Positions 34,541-43,502 of a DNA stretch of 64,000 nucleotides are shown here, piece by piece. The DNA is taken from NCBI RefSeq assembly GCF_001429395.1, contig NZ_LMJT01000005.1, positions 213,501 to 277,500 of the forward strand. Direction: 5' to 3'. This DNA is from Allobosea sp. Root381. Lineage in GTDB: Bacteria; Pseudomonadota; Alphaproteobacteria; Rhizobiales; Beijerinckiaceae. Under the pieces are notes generated by a model that saw only the letters and a program-made list of their open reading frames with translations, had not been told where the DNA came from and made no database searches. Position 1 is the first letter of the stretch, and each line of letters opens with the position of its first letter. Position numbers and translations under genes: made by a program.

Positions 34541-34617
34541 TGGCGCGCCCGAAAGGATTCGAACCTCTGACCCTCAGATTCGTAGTCTGATGCTCTATCC
34601 AGCTGAGCTACGGGCGC
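34541..34617 (-). tRNA. tRNA-Arg (anticodon ACG)
   Basis: 77 nt including an encoded CCA end (34541-34543 read on the minus strand). The cloverleaf is complete: acceptor GCGCCCG/CGGGCGC, D arm GCTC-AGCTGGATA-GAGC, anticodon arm TCAGA-CTACGAA-TCTGA, a GGGTC variable loop and T arm AGAGG-TTCGAAT-CCTTT with one G-U pair. The anticodon ACG (wobble A, read as inosine) decodes CGU/CGC/CGA. Confidence 0.98.
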
Positions 34618-34658
34618 GTATCGGGAAACGGCGACTGCCGTCCGGCCCGATGTCGGGG

Positions 34659-34687
34659 GAGATAGCCGCTCTCTCGCGCCTTGGCAA
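34659..34687 (-). promoter_or_regulatory. Candidate sigma-70 promoter for tRNA-Arg
   Basis: On the minus strand TTGCCA (34682-34687) and TATCTC (34659-34664) are 17 bp apart. The -10 box is 41 bp before the mature tRNA 5' end. The remainder of 34618-34885 has no supported gene. Confidence 0.45.
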
Positions 34688-34885
34688 CCCTCAAAGTCGT
34701 CTAGCTGGCGAAAGTTTCCCCAGCCCGCCCCCGCCCCTCGGCCGCAGCCGCAGCACGGCTCACCGGCGAGCGGGAGGAGCATCCTGAAATCACGCCGATG
34801 CGAAACAGACAAAGCGCTTGATCGAGCCGACCCCAGCCACGGAGTCGCCGCCACGCGGCCGGGTCATCCATCGGCTGCGGGGCCG

Positions 34886-36706
34886 TCAGTTCTCGACGAA
34901 TTGCAGCCGGTGCAGCCGCGCATAGGCGCCCTTCCGCGCCAGCAATGTTTCATGGTTGCCGGTCTCGACGATCTTGCCTTCTTCCAGCACGACGATCAGG
35001 TCGGCCTCGCGGACCGTCGACAGGCGATGCGCGATGACGAGGGTGGTGCGGTCCTTCATCAACCTGCCCAGAGCCTGCTGGACGAGGCGCTCGGATTCGG
35101 CGTCGAGCGCGCTCGTCGCCTCGTCGAGCAGCAGGATCGGGGCATCCTTGAGAATCGCTCGAGCGATCGCGATTCGCTGGCGCTCGCCGCCCGAGAGCTT
35201 CTGCCCGCGCTCGCCGACGGAGGAATCATAGCCTTCCGGCATCCCCATGATGAAGTCGTGCGCTGCGGCATCCTTTGCGGCAGCGACGATCTCCGCCTCG
35301 CTCGCGCCCGGCCGCCCGAAGGCGATGTTGGCGCGGACCGTATCGTCGAACAGCACGACATCCTGGCTGACGACGCCAACCTGCGCGCGCAAGGAGGCGA
35401 GCGTCAGTTCGCGCAGATTCTGACCGTCGATCTCGACGCGGCCTTCGGAGGGATCGTAGAGGCGCGGCACCAGCGCCAGCAGCGTCGACTTGCCCGAGCC
35501 GGAGCGGCCGACCAGCGCTGTGGTCTTGCCGCCTTGAGCGACGAGGTCGATGCCCTCGAGCGCCCGCGCATCGTCGCGATAGCGGAAACGCAGCTGCTTG
35601 AAGGCGACCTCGCCGGCGCCGATCTGCAGCGGCCTGGCGTCGGGCCGCTCGACGATCATCGGCCGCTCGTCCATCAGCGCATAGTAGCGCTTCAACGAGG
35701 CGCCGGCCTCCTGGACGATGGCGTTGAGGTTGCCGAGGGAGCGCAGCGGCTGGGCCGCGAGCAGCAGCGCGGAGACATAGCCGGTAAAATCGCCGACCGT
35801 CGAGCCGCCCGAGGTGATGCGCACGCCGATCGCCGCCAGCACGCCGGCAACCGCCAGGCCACCGCCGACCTCGAGCAAAGGGTCGAGCCGGCCGCGCGCA
35901 TTCGCCGCCTTCATCTTCAAGGCGCGGATGCGCTCGAAGGCAGCGGCGGCCCGGCCCTCCAGATAGGGCTCGAGCGTATCGGTCTTGGCCGCGCGGGCGC
36001 CCTGCAGGCTCTCTGTGACGAGGCTGGCCATCAGGCCGGTCTGCTCCTGCTGCGAGGTCGCCATGCGGCGCAGTTTCCGGCCGATACTGCCGATCGGCTG
36101 CGCCACGACGGGCGCGATCAGCAGTACCACCAGCGTCATCTGCCAATCGATCCAGAACATTGCCCCGACGAGGGCGATCGCCGTCAGCACGTCGCGTACG
36201 GCGATGTTGATCAGCCGCGTCAGCGCCTCCTTGACGAAGGTGAAGTCGGTGGTGAAGCGCTGCGTCAGCGAGGCCGGATTCTCGCGATGCAGCTGCGCGA
36301 GATCGGCCCGGATCAGATGTGAATAGAGCGCCGTCTGCATGTCGGCCTCGATCCGGCTGACGACGCTGTTGGTCATCACCGTCTGCGCGAGCAGCGAGAA
36401 GCCCTTGATCGCGGTGACGATCACCACCACGACCGCGACCGCGTTGACGACACCGATATCGATGCCGACCGATTTCGAGACGAGGCGCTCCATCCGCCGC
36501 ACGAAGCCGGTCGCCTCGGCCGTCAGCGGATCGGCGAAGGCGTCGAAGGCCGCCTTGATCAGCAGCGGATAGAAGCTCGTCGTCGCCGCGATCACGACCA
36601 CGAGACCCAGGATCATCGCCATCTGCGGCAGATAGGCTTTGACCTGCTCGCGCCAGACGCGGCGGAAAAGCGCGAGGGTGTCGTCGGTAACGCGGCCAAT
36701 CTTCAT
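34886..36706 (-). CDS. MsbA-like ABC exporter (fused permease and ATPase)
   Basis: 606 residues. A six-helix exporter domain (about 20-320) is followed by a nucleotide-binding domain with Walker A GRSGSGKST, Q loop SQDVVLFDDT, signature LSGGERQ, Walker B ILLLDEATSALD and H loop AHRLSTV. Lipid A flippase MsbA and multidrug exporters share this layout. The context gives no lipid A gene, so the substrate is open. The ATG at 36706 is preferred to an upstream codon at 36742. Confidence 0.9.
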   Translation of the reverse strand: MKIGRVTDDTLALFRRVWREQVKAYLPQMAMILGLVVVIAATTSFYPLLIKAAFDAFADPLTAEATGFVRRMERLVSKSVGIDIGVVNAVAVVVVIVTAIKGFSLLAQTVMTNSVVSRIEADMQTALYSHLIRADLAQLHRENPASLTQRFTTDFTFVKEALTRLINIAVRDVLTAIALVGAMFWIDWQMTLVVLLIAPVVAQPIGSIGRKLRRMATSQQEQTGLMASLVTESLQGARAAKTDTLEPYLEGRAAAAFERIRALKMKAANARGRLDPLLEVGGGLAVAGVLAAIGVRITSGGSTVGDFTGYVSALLLAAQPLRSLGNLNAIVQEAGASLKRYYALMDERPMIVERPDARPLQIGAGEVAFKQLRFRYRDDARALEGIDLVAQGGKTTALVGRSGSGKSTLLALVPRLYDPSEGRVEIDGQNLRELTLASLRAQVGVVSQDVVLFDDTVRANIAFGRPGASEAEIVAAAKDAAAHDFIMGMPEGYDSSVGERGQKLSGGERQRIAIARAILKDAPILLLDEATSALDAESERLVQQALGRLMKDRTTLVIAHRLSTVREADLIVVLEEGKIVETGNHETLLARKGAYARLHRLQFVEN

Positions 36707-36861
36707 GGCGCGCGACCTATCACGGAGGGGGCGAAGCGCCAATGGCCGGGATGTGGCGCGCGCGCAGGCCGGGCGCCCGGATCTTTGTGAGGAGAAGTCT
36801 TGCTCCAGACAAGAAGCTGTCGTCCCATGGCCACGACTGATTCAGGAAAGCGCGAGAGCCC

Positions 36862-37998
36862 ATGCCCATCCATCCGCCGGCCCAGGTCGGCCAGAGTTTC
36901 GACGAGGTCGACACCCCGGCCCTCGTCCTCGATCTCGACGCCTTCGAGCGCAACCTGGTGACCATGGCCGCTTACACGCAAGGCCACGGTGTCCGGCTGC
37001 GTCCCCACGCCAAGACGCATAAGAGCCCGGAGATCGCGCTGCGCCAGATCGCCCATGGCGCGGTCGGCCAGTGCTGCCAGAAGGTCTCGGAAGCCGAGAT
37101 CCTGGTCGAGGGCGGGGTCACGGACGTGCTCGTCAGCAACCAGATCGCGGGGGCGACCAAGCTCGACCGGCTGGCGCGGCTCGCCCGGCAGGCTCGGATC
37201 GGGCTTTGCGTCGACCATCTCGACGGCGTGCGCGAGGCGGCCGAGGCGGCCGCCCGCCAGGATGTCGTGCTCGACGTGCTTGTCGAAATCGATGTCGGCG
37301 GCCGGCGCTGCGGCGTCGCCCCCGGTGAGACCGCGGTGCGCCTGGCCGAGGCGATCGCGCGTAGCAACACACTGCGCTTCGGCGGCCTGCAGGCCTATCA
37401 CGGCACGGCCCAGCACATGCGCTCGATCGACGAACGCCGCGAGGCGATCGAGCGCGCCGGGCTCGGCGCGCGCAACACGGTCGAGCGGCTGGCCCAGGTC
37501 GGGCTGACTTGCGGTGTCGTCAGCGGCGCCGGCACCGGCACCTTCGAGATCGAGAGCCAGTCCGGCATCTGGAACGAGATTCAGGCCGGATCCTACATTT
37601 TCATGGACGCCGACTATGCCCGCAACCGCCAGGCCGACGGCACGCCCTTCCGCACCTTCGAGCACGCCCTCTTCATTCTGAGCGGCGTGATGAGCAAGCC
37701 GGTACCGGATCGCGCGGTCGTGGATGCAGGGCACAAGGCCGCCAGCATCGATTCAGGCCTGCCGACCCCTTTTCGACGCGACGGCGTAGTCTACAGCAAG
37801 CCATCCGACGAGCACGGCATGCTGACAGGAGAGCCGATCGCCCTGCCGCATCGTGGCGACCGGCTGCTGCTGGTGCCGGGTCATTGCGACCCGACCGTCA
37901 ACCTGCACGACTGGTATGTCTGCGTCCGCGGCCTGCACACGCCCGAGGCCCATGTCGAGGCGCTCTGGCCGGTCGCGGGGCGCGGCGCCCTGACCTGA
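36862..37998 (+). CDS. D-threonine aldolase family PLP enzyme (DSD1/alanine racemase-like fold)
   Basis: 378 residues. The alanine-racemase-type barrel has the PLP lysine Lys51 in RPHAKTHK, and the C-terminal domain carries the metal-binding pair in PGHCDPTVNLHDW. The family includes D-threonine aldolase, D-serine dehydratase and 3-hydroxy-D-aspartate aldolase, all acting on D-hydroxyamino acids; motifs alone do not choose between them. The ATG at 36862 has a GAGAG ribosome site. The next gene follows after 4 bp. Confidence 0.88.
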   Translation: MPIHPPAQVGQSFDEVDTPALVLDLDAFERNLVTMAAYTQGHGVRLRPHAKTHKSPEIALRQIAHGAVGQCCQKVSEAEILVEGGVTDVLVSNQIAGATKLDRLARLARQARIGLCVDHLDGVREAAEAAARQDVVLDVLVEIDVGGRRCGVAPGETAVRLAEAIARSNTLRFGGLQAYHGTAQHMRSIDERREAIERAGLGARNTVERLAQVGLTCGVVSGAGTGTFEIESQSGIWNEIQAGSYIFMDADYARNRQADGTPFRTFEHALFILSGVMSKPVPDRAVVDAGHKAASIDSGLPTPFRRDGVVYSKPSDEHGMLTGEPIALPHRGDRLLLVPGHCDPTVNLHDWYVCVRGLHTPEAHVEALWPVAGRGALT

Positions 37999-38002
37999 AG
38001 CC

Positions 38003-38812
38003 TTGCTGGCCGAAATCGCGCTCTGGCTGGCGACGCCGGCCAGCCGCATGGCGCGGCGGCTCGGCCTGGTCTCCGAAAGCGTCGCGCTCTGGGCGCGCGG
38101 ACGGCGCCAGCGCAAGGCCTGGGCAGGGCATCACGGGCGTTGCCGGGCGCTGATCGCCGAAGTCGTCGCGGAGCTTCCCCACCGGCGCGGCGTCGCCGTG
38201 CTTGGCTCCGGCCTGCTCCGCGACATCCCGCTCGCCTTGCTGCGCGAACGCTTCGAACGCGTGCTGCTGGTCGATGCCGTCCACCTGCCGCAAATCCGGC
38301 TGGCGGCGACCTTTCGCCCGGATGTCACCCTCGTCACGCGTGACCTGAGCGGCATCATGGACTGGCTCGGCGGGGAGCGCGACGGCCGCGTCGATCCGGT
38401 GGCCGATCTCGTCGCCGACGAGACGCTCGACCTGGTGATCTCGGCCAACCTGATGTCGCAACTCGGCTGGCCGGTCGAGGATTGGCTCGAGGACAACGCC
38501 GGGCCGTCCTCGGTGCTGCCACCGGACTTGCCGGCCCGCTGCATCGCCTGGCATCGCGACGACCTCGCGCGCTTCGGCTGCCGCGTCGTCCTGCTTACCG
38601 ATGTCGAGACGGTGGAGCGCGACAGGGCCGGCACGGTCCATGACCGGTTCGACCTGATGCGCGGGGCCGCCCTCCCGCCGCATGACGAGGGCTGGGACTG
38701 GCAAGTCGTGCCGTTCGGCGAAGTCGAAGCCGATCGCGAGACGGTTCACAGCGTCCGGGCATGGCGAGATTTCGGCACCGCTTGCCGCCAGCTGCCGGAA
38801 GCAGATCGCTAG
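38003..38812 (+). CDS. Hypothetical protein, possibly methyltransferase-like fold
   Basis: 269 residues. After a basic helical N-terminus (MARRLGLVSESVALWARGRRQRK) comes a Rossmann-like alternation (GVAVLGSGLLRDIPLALL, VLLVDAVHLPQIRLAA, DLVISANLMSQLGW). This resembles an S-adenosylmethionine methyltransferase core, but with a poorly conserved glycine motif. The start is TTG at 38003, 4 bp after the aldolase stop; ATG at 38049 is an alternative. Coupled translation with the aldolase is likely. Function unknown. Confidence 0.65.
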   Translation: MLAEIALWLATPASRMARRLGLVSESVALWARGRRQRKAWAGHHGRCRALIAEVVAELPHRRGVAVLGSGLLRDIPLALLRERFERVLLVDAVHLPQIRLAATFRPDVTLVTRDLSGIMDWLGGERDGRVDPVADLVADETLDLVISANLMSQLGWPVEDWLEDNAGPSSVLPPDLPARCIAWHRDDLARFGCRVVLLTDVETVERDRAGTVHDRFDLMRGAALPPHDEGWDWQVVPFGEVEADRETVHSVRAWRDFGTACRQLPEADR

Positions 38813-38843
38813 AGCGCGCAGGCTCCAGCAGAATCGGCCCGCA

Positions 38844-39734
38844 CTATCGGTTCAGCCTGACCTCACCACTCCGCGCGAGATCGTAGCCGCCCAGTTCCCG
38901 CGCGCGGGCGGCCATCGCATCCCCGCGCATCCAGGACAGCAGCTTCTGCGTCGACGGCTCGAAATAGGTCCGGCGCCGCATCACCAGATCGACATGCTCC
39001 CAGACCAGCGGCAGGAAATCGAGGCCAAAGGCGGAGGCGATCGCCCGCGAGGCGATGCCGCAATCGGCCCGGCCGGTGCGGATCGCCAGGGCGAGGTCCT
39101 GCCCGGTGGCGCAGACGCCCTCTGCCAGCACCATCGCCTGCGCCGGAACAGCCTCACGTGCGATCAGGCTGTCGAGCAGGAGTTGCGCGCCCGCCCCCTT
39201 CTGCCGCCGCGCGAAGCGGGCCCGCGCTGCGACCGCAGAGGCCAGGCCGGCGAGCCGCAGCGGATTGTCCGGCGCAACCAGCAGCCCCTGCTCGCGCCGG
39301 GCAAAGCCGATCACCACCGCATCGAACAGGCTGGACTCGGCCCGGATCGCGGCCGGATTGGCCTCGTCGATGTCGGGGGTCGCATGGAGATGGATCGCCG
39401 CGATGGCGACCTCGCCACGGATCAGGCGGTCGAGCCCAGCCTGGGATCCCTCCGCCAGCAGCGCCAGGCCACAGCCGGAATCGCGCACCGCCACCTCCAG
39501 CAGCGAATCCTGGCTGCCCCCGACGATGGGCGGCGGGTTCGCAGGCTCCAGCCCCTCGGGCCGAGCCAGCCCCGCTTCCAGCCAGCGGTCGAGCGCGGCG
39601 CGCGGAAACAGCCATTTGCCGGTGACCTTTGTGCAGGGCACCGCCCCCTGCGCCACGAGCTCATAGAGCTTGCGGTCCTTGAGCCTGAGATAGCCGGCCG
39701 CTTCTTCCGTCGTGAAGTAAACCGGATCCTGCAT
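38844..39734 (-). CDS. HTH regulator fused to a periplasmic-binding-protein-like sensor, divergent from tup genes
   Basis: 296 residues. The N-terminus is an excisionase/MerR-type DNA-binding helix-turn-helix (VYFTTEEAAGYLRLKDRKLY, followed by WLFPRAALDRWL). The rest (about 85-290) is a cytoplasmic binding-protein-like domain as in ModE/TupR-type regulators. Such regulators commonly control oxyanion ABC transporters. The ATG at 39734 is chosen because the HTH begins there; ATG at 39782 has no ribosome site. It is divergent from tupB with a 106-bp shared promoter region, so it very likely controls tupBCA. Confidence 0.85.
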   Translation of the reverse strand: MQDPVYFTTEEAAGYLRLKDRKLYELVAQGAVPCTKVTGKWLFPRAALDRWLEAGLARPEGLEPANPPPIVGGSQDSLLEVAVRDSGCGLALLAEGSQAGLDRLIRGEVAIAAIHLHATPDIDEANPAAIRAESSLFDAVVIGFARREQGLLVAPDNPLRLAGLASAVAARARFARRQKGAGAQLLLDSLIAREAVPAQAMVLAEGVCATGQDLALAIRTGRADCGIASRAIASAFGLDFLPLVWEHVDLVMRRRTYFEPSTQKLLSWMRGDAMAARARELGGYDLARSGEVRLNR

Positions 39735-39840
39735 GAATATGTCTTCGCCTGCGTTCTTTCCTGAATTGGCATTTGGTCGCATTGAAGTCTAAAAAATACA
39801 AGGCTTTGCATGACAAGAACGAAGCGGGAGCGGGCAGGCC

Positions 39841-40542
39841 TTGGAATTCGGGGCGATCTTCAAGGCGGCATTCGCGCTGGTCGTCGGGCTCGACCCCGGC
39901 TTCCTGGCGATCGTCGGCTTGTCGCTGCGGGTCACGCTCACGGCGGTGCTGATCGCCGCGCTCGTCGGCCTCCCACTGGGCGCGGCGCTCGCGCTGGCGC
40001 GTTTCCCCGGACGCTCTGCGGTCATCATCTGCCTCAACGCGCTGATGGGCCTGCCGCCCGTCGTCGCAGGGCTCTTCGTCTTCCTGATGCTGTCGCGTTC
40101 CGGCCCACTCGGGCCTCTCGGCCTGCTGTTTACGCCCAGCGCGATGATCGCGGCGCAGGTCCTCCTCGTCCTGCCGATCGTGATCGCGCTGACCCGCCAG
40201 ACGGTCGAGGACCTCTGGGGCGAGTATCGGGACCATCTCCGCTCGGTCGGCCTTGAAGGCCTGCGAGCCATCCCGACGCTGCTTTTCGACGGCCGCTTCG
40301 CTCTCGCGACGGCGCTGCTGGCGGGCTTTGGCCGGGCCAGCGCCGAGGTCGGCGCCGTGCTGATCGTCGGCGGCAACATCGCCGGCTACACCCGCACCAT
40401 GACGACGGCGATCACCTTGGAGACCTCGAAGGGCGACCTGCCGCTCGCGCTCGGGCTGGGCCTGGTCCTGATCGCCCTGACACTCGCCATCAATGCGGTC
40501 GCCTTCGGCGCCAGCCGCATCGGCGCGCGCTATGCGGGGTGA
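39841..40542 (+). CDS. tupB: TupB, tungstate/molybdate ABC transporter permease
   Basis: 233 residues with five or six helices and the EAA-type loop EDLWGEYRDHLRSVGLEGLR (about 122-142). The segments GLPPVVAGLFVFLMLSRSG and FGRASAEVGAVLIVGGNI are shared with TupB permeases. The start is TTG at 39841, with a GGGAGCGGG ribosome site. It is the first gene of the tup cluster; its stop overlaps the GTG that precedes the tupC ATG. Confidence 0.9.
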   Translation: MEFGAIFKAAFALVVGLDPGFLAIVGLSLRVTLTAVLIAALVGLPLGAALALARFPGRSAVIICLNALMGLPPVVAGLFVFLMLSRSGPLGPLGLLFTPSAMIAAQVLLVLPIVIALTRQTVEDLWGEYRDHLRSVGLEGLRAIPTLLFDGRFALATALLAGFGRASAEVGAVLIVGGNIAGYTRTMTTAITLETSKGDLPLALGLGLVLIALTLAINAVAFGASRIGARYAG

Positions 40543-40547
40543 GCGCC

Positions 40548-41270
40548 ATGCGTGACATCACCTCGATCCTGCCGCTCGCCGCCGGTGACGTCTCCTATCA
40601 CGGCGATGGGCGGACGCTCGTCGACGGCCTGAGCTTCACCATCCCCGCCGGCGGCCTGACCGTGCTGCTCGGGCCGAACGGTGCCGGCAAATCGCTGACG
40701 CTGCGGCTCTGCCATGGGCTGCTGACCCCGAGCCGGGGCCGGATCAGTTGGGCCGCAATGACGGAAGGCCGCGCCAGGCGCCACGCCATGGTTTTCCAGA
40801 AGCCGATCATGTTGCGCCGCTCGGTCGAGGCCAACATCGCCCATGCGCTCGCCGCGGCCGGCCTCCCCGCATCCGAACGCCGCGAACGCAGCCGCGGGGC
40901 GCTGTCGCGCTTCGGCCTCTCCGAGAAGGCGGCGCAGGCGGCGCGCCTGCTCTCGGGCGGCGAGCAACAGCGCCTCGCCATCGCCCGCGCCTGGGCGCTG
41001 CGGCCCGAACTGCTCTTCCTCGACGAGCCCACCTCGCAGCTCGACCCCGCGGCGACGCGGCAGATCGAGGAACTGCTCGCCGGCCTCGTCGCCGAGGGCA
41101 TCACCGTGGTGATGTCGACCCATGATCTCGGCCAGGCGAAGCGCCTCGCCTCGCGCGTGCTCTTTCTGCATCACGGCCGGCTGGTCGAGGACGCGGCGGC
41201 GGCCGACTTCTTCCCCGTGCCGGCCTCACCCGAGGCCCGCGCCTTTATCGCCGGCGAACTGCTCTGGTGA
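40548..41270 (+). CDS. tupC: TupC, tungstate/molybdate ABC transporter ATPase
   Basis: 240 residues, single ABC domain: Walker A GPNGAGKSLTLRL, signature LLSGGEQQR, Walker B LLFLDEPTSQLD and the H-loop segment STHDLGQAKRLA. It energises TupB. The ATG at 40548 has GGGGTGAG 5 bp away; a GTG at 40539 would overlap the tupB stop by 4 bp and is the alternative. tupA follows after 37 bp. Confidence 0.9.
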   Translation: MRDITSILPLAAGDVSYHGDGRTLVDGLSFTIPAGGLTVLLGPNGAGKSLTLRLCHGLLTPSRGRISWAAMTEGRARRHAMVFQKPIMLRRSVEANIAHALAAAGLPASERRERSRGALSRFGLSEKAAQAARLLSGGEQQRLAIARAWALRPELLFLDEPTSQLDPAATRQIEELLAGLVAEGITVVMSTHDLGQAKRLASRVLFLHHGRLVEDAAAADFFPVPASPEARAFIAGELLW

Positions 41271-41307
41271 CCGGCTTACCTTCAAGAAACGCCCGAGGAG
41301 ACGATCG

Positions 41308-42186
41308 ATGACCCTGACCAGACGCCTGCTGCTCTTGACCGGCCTCTCCGTCGCGCTGTCCGGCGCGGCGCTCGCCCAGACGACGACCGCCACGCCGCCG
41401 GCAAAGACCGCGCCCGCCGATGCCGGCAGCCGCTTCATCACGGTGTCCTCGACGACCTCGACCCAGGATTCCGGCCTGTTCGGCCATATCCTGCCGCTGT
41501 TCAAGGCGAAAACCGGCATCGAGGTCCGCGTCGTCTCGCAGGGCACCGGCCAGGCGCTCGACACGGGCCGCCGCGGCGACGCCGACGTCGTCTTCGTCCA
41601 TGCCAAGGCGCAGGAGGAGAAGTTCGTCGCCGATGGCTTCGGGCTCGAGCGCAAGCCAGTGATGTACAACGACTTCATCCTGATCGGCCCTAAGGCCGAC
41701 CCGGCCGGCATCGCCGGCGCCAAGGACATCACCACCGCTCTCAAGGCGATCCAGGAAAAGGGAGCGCCCTTCGTCTCGCGCGGCGACAAGTCCGGCACGC
41801 ATTCGGCGGAGCTGGCACTGTGGAAGGCGGCCGGCATCGACCTCGCCGAAAAGAAGGGCGCCTGGTATCGCGAGATCGGCCAGGGCATGGGCGCGGCACT
41901 CAACACCGCCGGCAGCATGGGCGCCTATGTGCTGGCCGATCGCGGCACCTGGCTCTCCTTCAAGAACCGCGGCGATCTCGTCATCTCGGTCGAGGGCGAC
42001 AAGCGGCTGTTCAACCAATACGGCGTCATCGCCGTGAACCCGGCCAAACACCCGCATGTGAAGATCAATGACGGCCAGGCCTTCGTGAACTGGCTCGTCA
42101 GCCCCGAGGGACAGAAGGCCATCGCCGACTACAAGATCGACGGTCAGCAGCTCTTCTTCCCGAACGCGACCCAGGCCGGCGCGTGA
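41308..42186 (+). CDS. tupA: TupA, periplasmic tungstate (or molybdate) binding protein
   Basis: 292 residues. The signal peptide ends near GAALA-QT (residue 23). The oxyanion-binding segment VSSTTSTQDSGLFGHILPLF carries the TTTS-x-DSG signature of TupA, and later SRGDKSGTHSAELALW is the second conserved loop. It captures tungstate with very high affinity in the characterised members. The ATG has GAGGAG upstream. Unlike the WtpA/ModA type it has the TupA loop, so tungstate is the favoured ligand. Confidence 0.92.
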   Translation: MTLTRRLLLLTGLSVALSGAALAQTTTATPPAKTAPADAGSRFITVSSTTSTQDSGLFGHILPLFKAKTGIEVRVVSQGTGQALDTGRRGDADVVFVHAKAQEEKFVADGFGLERKPVMYNDFILIGPKADPAGIAGAKDITTALKAIQEKGAPFVSRGDKSGTHSAELALWKAAGIDLAEKKGAWYREIGQGMGAALNTAGSMGAYVLADRGTWLSFKNRGDLVISVEGDKRLFNQYGVIAVNPAKHPHVKINDGQAFVNWLVSPEGQKAIADYKIDGQQLFFPNATQAGA

Positions 42187-42190
42187 TCCG

Positions 42191-43012
42191 ATGCGTCGCG
42201 CCATCGTCGCCGGGCTTCTGCTGATGGCGGCGATCGCGACCGCCCCGGCCGGCCGCGCGCAGGAGCCCGTGCTCCTGCATGCGGCCGGCAGCCTGCGCGC
42301 CGCCCTGACCGAGGTTGCGCAGGCCTTCACCAGCGCAAACGGCATTGCCGTGAAGCCCGCATTCGGTGCATCCGGCCTGTTGCGGGAGCGGATCGAGAAG
42401 GGCGAACGGGCGGAAGTCTTCGCCTCCGCCGATCTCGGCAATCCCCTCGCACTGGCGCAGGCCGGGCGCGCGGGCCCGGTCGTGCTCTTCGCCCGCAACG
42501 AACTCTGTGCCTTCCTGCGGCCGGAGATCGACGCCACCCCGCAGACTCTTCTGGAGCGCATGCTCGATCCGGCGGTGAAGCTCGGCACCTCGACGCCGCG
42601 CGCCGACCCCTCGGGCGATTATGCGTTCAAGGTGTTCGCCCGCGCCGAGGCCGTGAAGCCCGGCACCCGTGCCGCGCTCGAAGCCAAGGCTCTGCAGCTC
42701 ACCGGCGGCCCGGCGAGCATGCCCGCGCCCGAGGGCATCAACACCTATGGCCATAAGCTCGCCTCGGGCGAGGCCGACATCTTCCTCGCCTACTGCACCA
42801 ATGCAGCGTCCATCGCCAGGGAGCAGCCTGCGATCCGGCTCGTACGCCTCCCGCCGGAACTGGCCGTGGGCGCGGATTACGGGCTGACCGTGACGAGCGG
42901 GGCCTCGCCAAACGCCTGGCGCTTCGCCATGTTCATCCTCGCGCGCGAGGCGCAGGAAATCCTGGCGAGGCACGGCTTCGCCGCACCGACGCTGCCCCGC
43001 GAGGGCGGCTGA
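42191..43012 (+). CDS. ModA-like periplasmic molybdate-type binding protein
   Basis: 273 residues. The signal peptide ends at GRA-QE (about residue 23). The ModA pattern is present: VLLHAAGSLRAALTEVAQAF at the start of the mature protein, GASGLLRERIEKGERAEVFASAD, and PSGDYAFKVFARAE. It starts 4 bp after tupA and is therefore part of the same operon, yet no ModB or ModC follows. It may feed TupBC, the BtuCD-type importer downstream, or act as a second receptor; substrate inferred from family. Confidence 0.85.
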   Translation: MRRAIVAGLLLMAAIATAPAGRAQEPVLLHAAGSLRAALTEVAQAFTSANGIAVKPAFGASGLLRERIEKGERAEVFASADLGNPLALAQAGRAGPVVLFARNELCAFLRPEIDATPQTLLERMLDPAVKLGTSTPRADPSGDYAFKVFARAEAVKPGTRAALEAKALQLTGGPASMPAPEGINTYGHKLASGEADIFLAYCTNAASIAREQPAIRLVRLPPELAVGADYGLTVTSGASPNAWRFAMFILAREAQEILARHGFAAPTLPREGG

Positions 43013-43025
43013 ACGGAGAGGCCCA

Positions 43026-43502
43026 ATGGACTGGCAGGCGATACGCCCGGGCGAGACATGCGCTCCGCTGCCCGAGCGGCAGGATGCGCATCTCGTCTTC
43101 ATCGGCCGCCTGCGCACGCCTTTTGCCTCGCGCGACGAGTGCCCGCGGCGGGGCGATGCTGAGAACGGCCCCGTCTGCCGCGTCGAGATCGACGAGCCCT
43201 GGCGCGGGGCGCTTGCCGGCATCGAGGACTTCGAGCAACTCGACCTGCTCTACTGGATGAATCTGGCGCGCCGCGATCTTCTCACCCAGACGCCGCGCGG
43301 CGGGCAGCCTACCGGAACCTTCGCCCTGCGCTCGCCGGTGAGGCCGAACCCCATCGCATTGTCGCGGGTGAGGCTGCTCGGCATCGAGGACGGCGCGCTT
43401 CTCGTTCGCGGGCTCGATTGCGTCGACGGCACGCCGCTTCTCGACATCAAGCCGCATCACTGCCGGCACGCATCCGCCGAGCCACGCGATGCCGCGTCCT
43501 GA
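43026..43502 (+). CDS. TrmO/TsaA-like (UPF0066) protein
   Basis: 158 residues. The fold markers are FIGRLRTPFASRDECPRRG near the N-terminus and FALRSPVRPNPIALSRVRLL, the family signature with the RPNP loop. TrmO methylates t6A37 in tRNA-Thr using S-adenosylmethionine, and homologues are often found beside molybdate or other metal transport genes, as here, for unclear reasons. It starts 13 bp after the ModA-like gene and overlaps the next start by 14 bp. Confidence 0.87.
   Translation: MDWQAIRPGETCAPLPERQDAHLVFIGRLRTPFASRDECPRRGDAENGPVCRVEIDEPWRGALAGIEDFEQLDLLYWMNLARRDLLTQTPRGGQPTGTFALRSPVRPNPIALSRVRLLGIEDGALLVRGLDCVDGTPLLDIKPHHCRHASAEPRDAAS

Noticed and set aside
33673..34617. Integrated element at tRNA-Arg
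   Set aside because: No integrase, phage or conjugation gene and no repeat of the tRNA 3' end could be seen on either side.
34327..34854. A 175-residue minus-strand open frame containing VAQLDRASDYESEGQRFESF
   Set aside because: This is the familiar false translation of a tRNA gene; the frame runs through tRNA-Arg and has no ribosome binding site.
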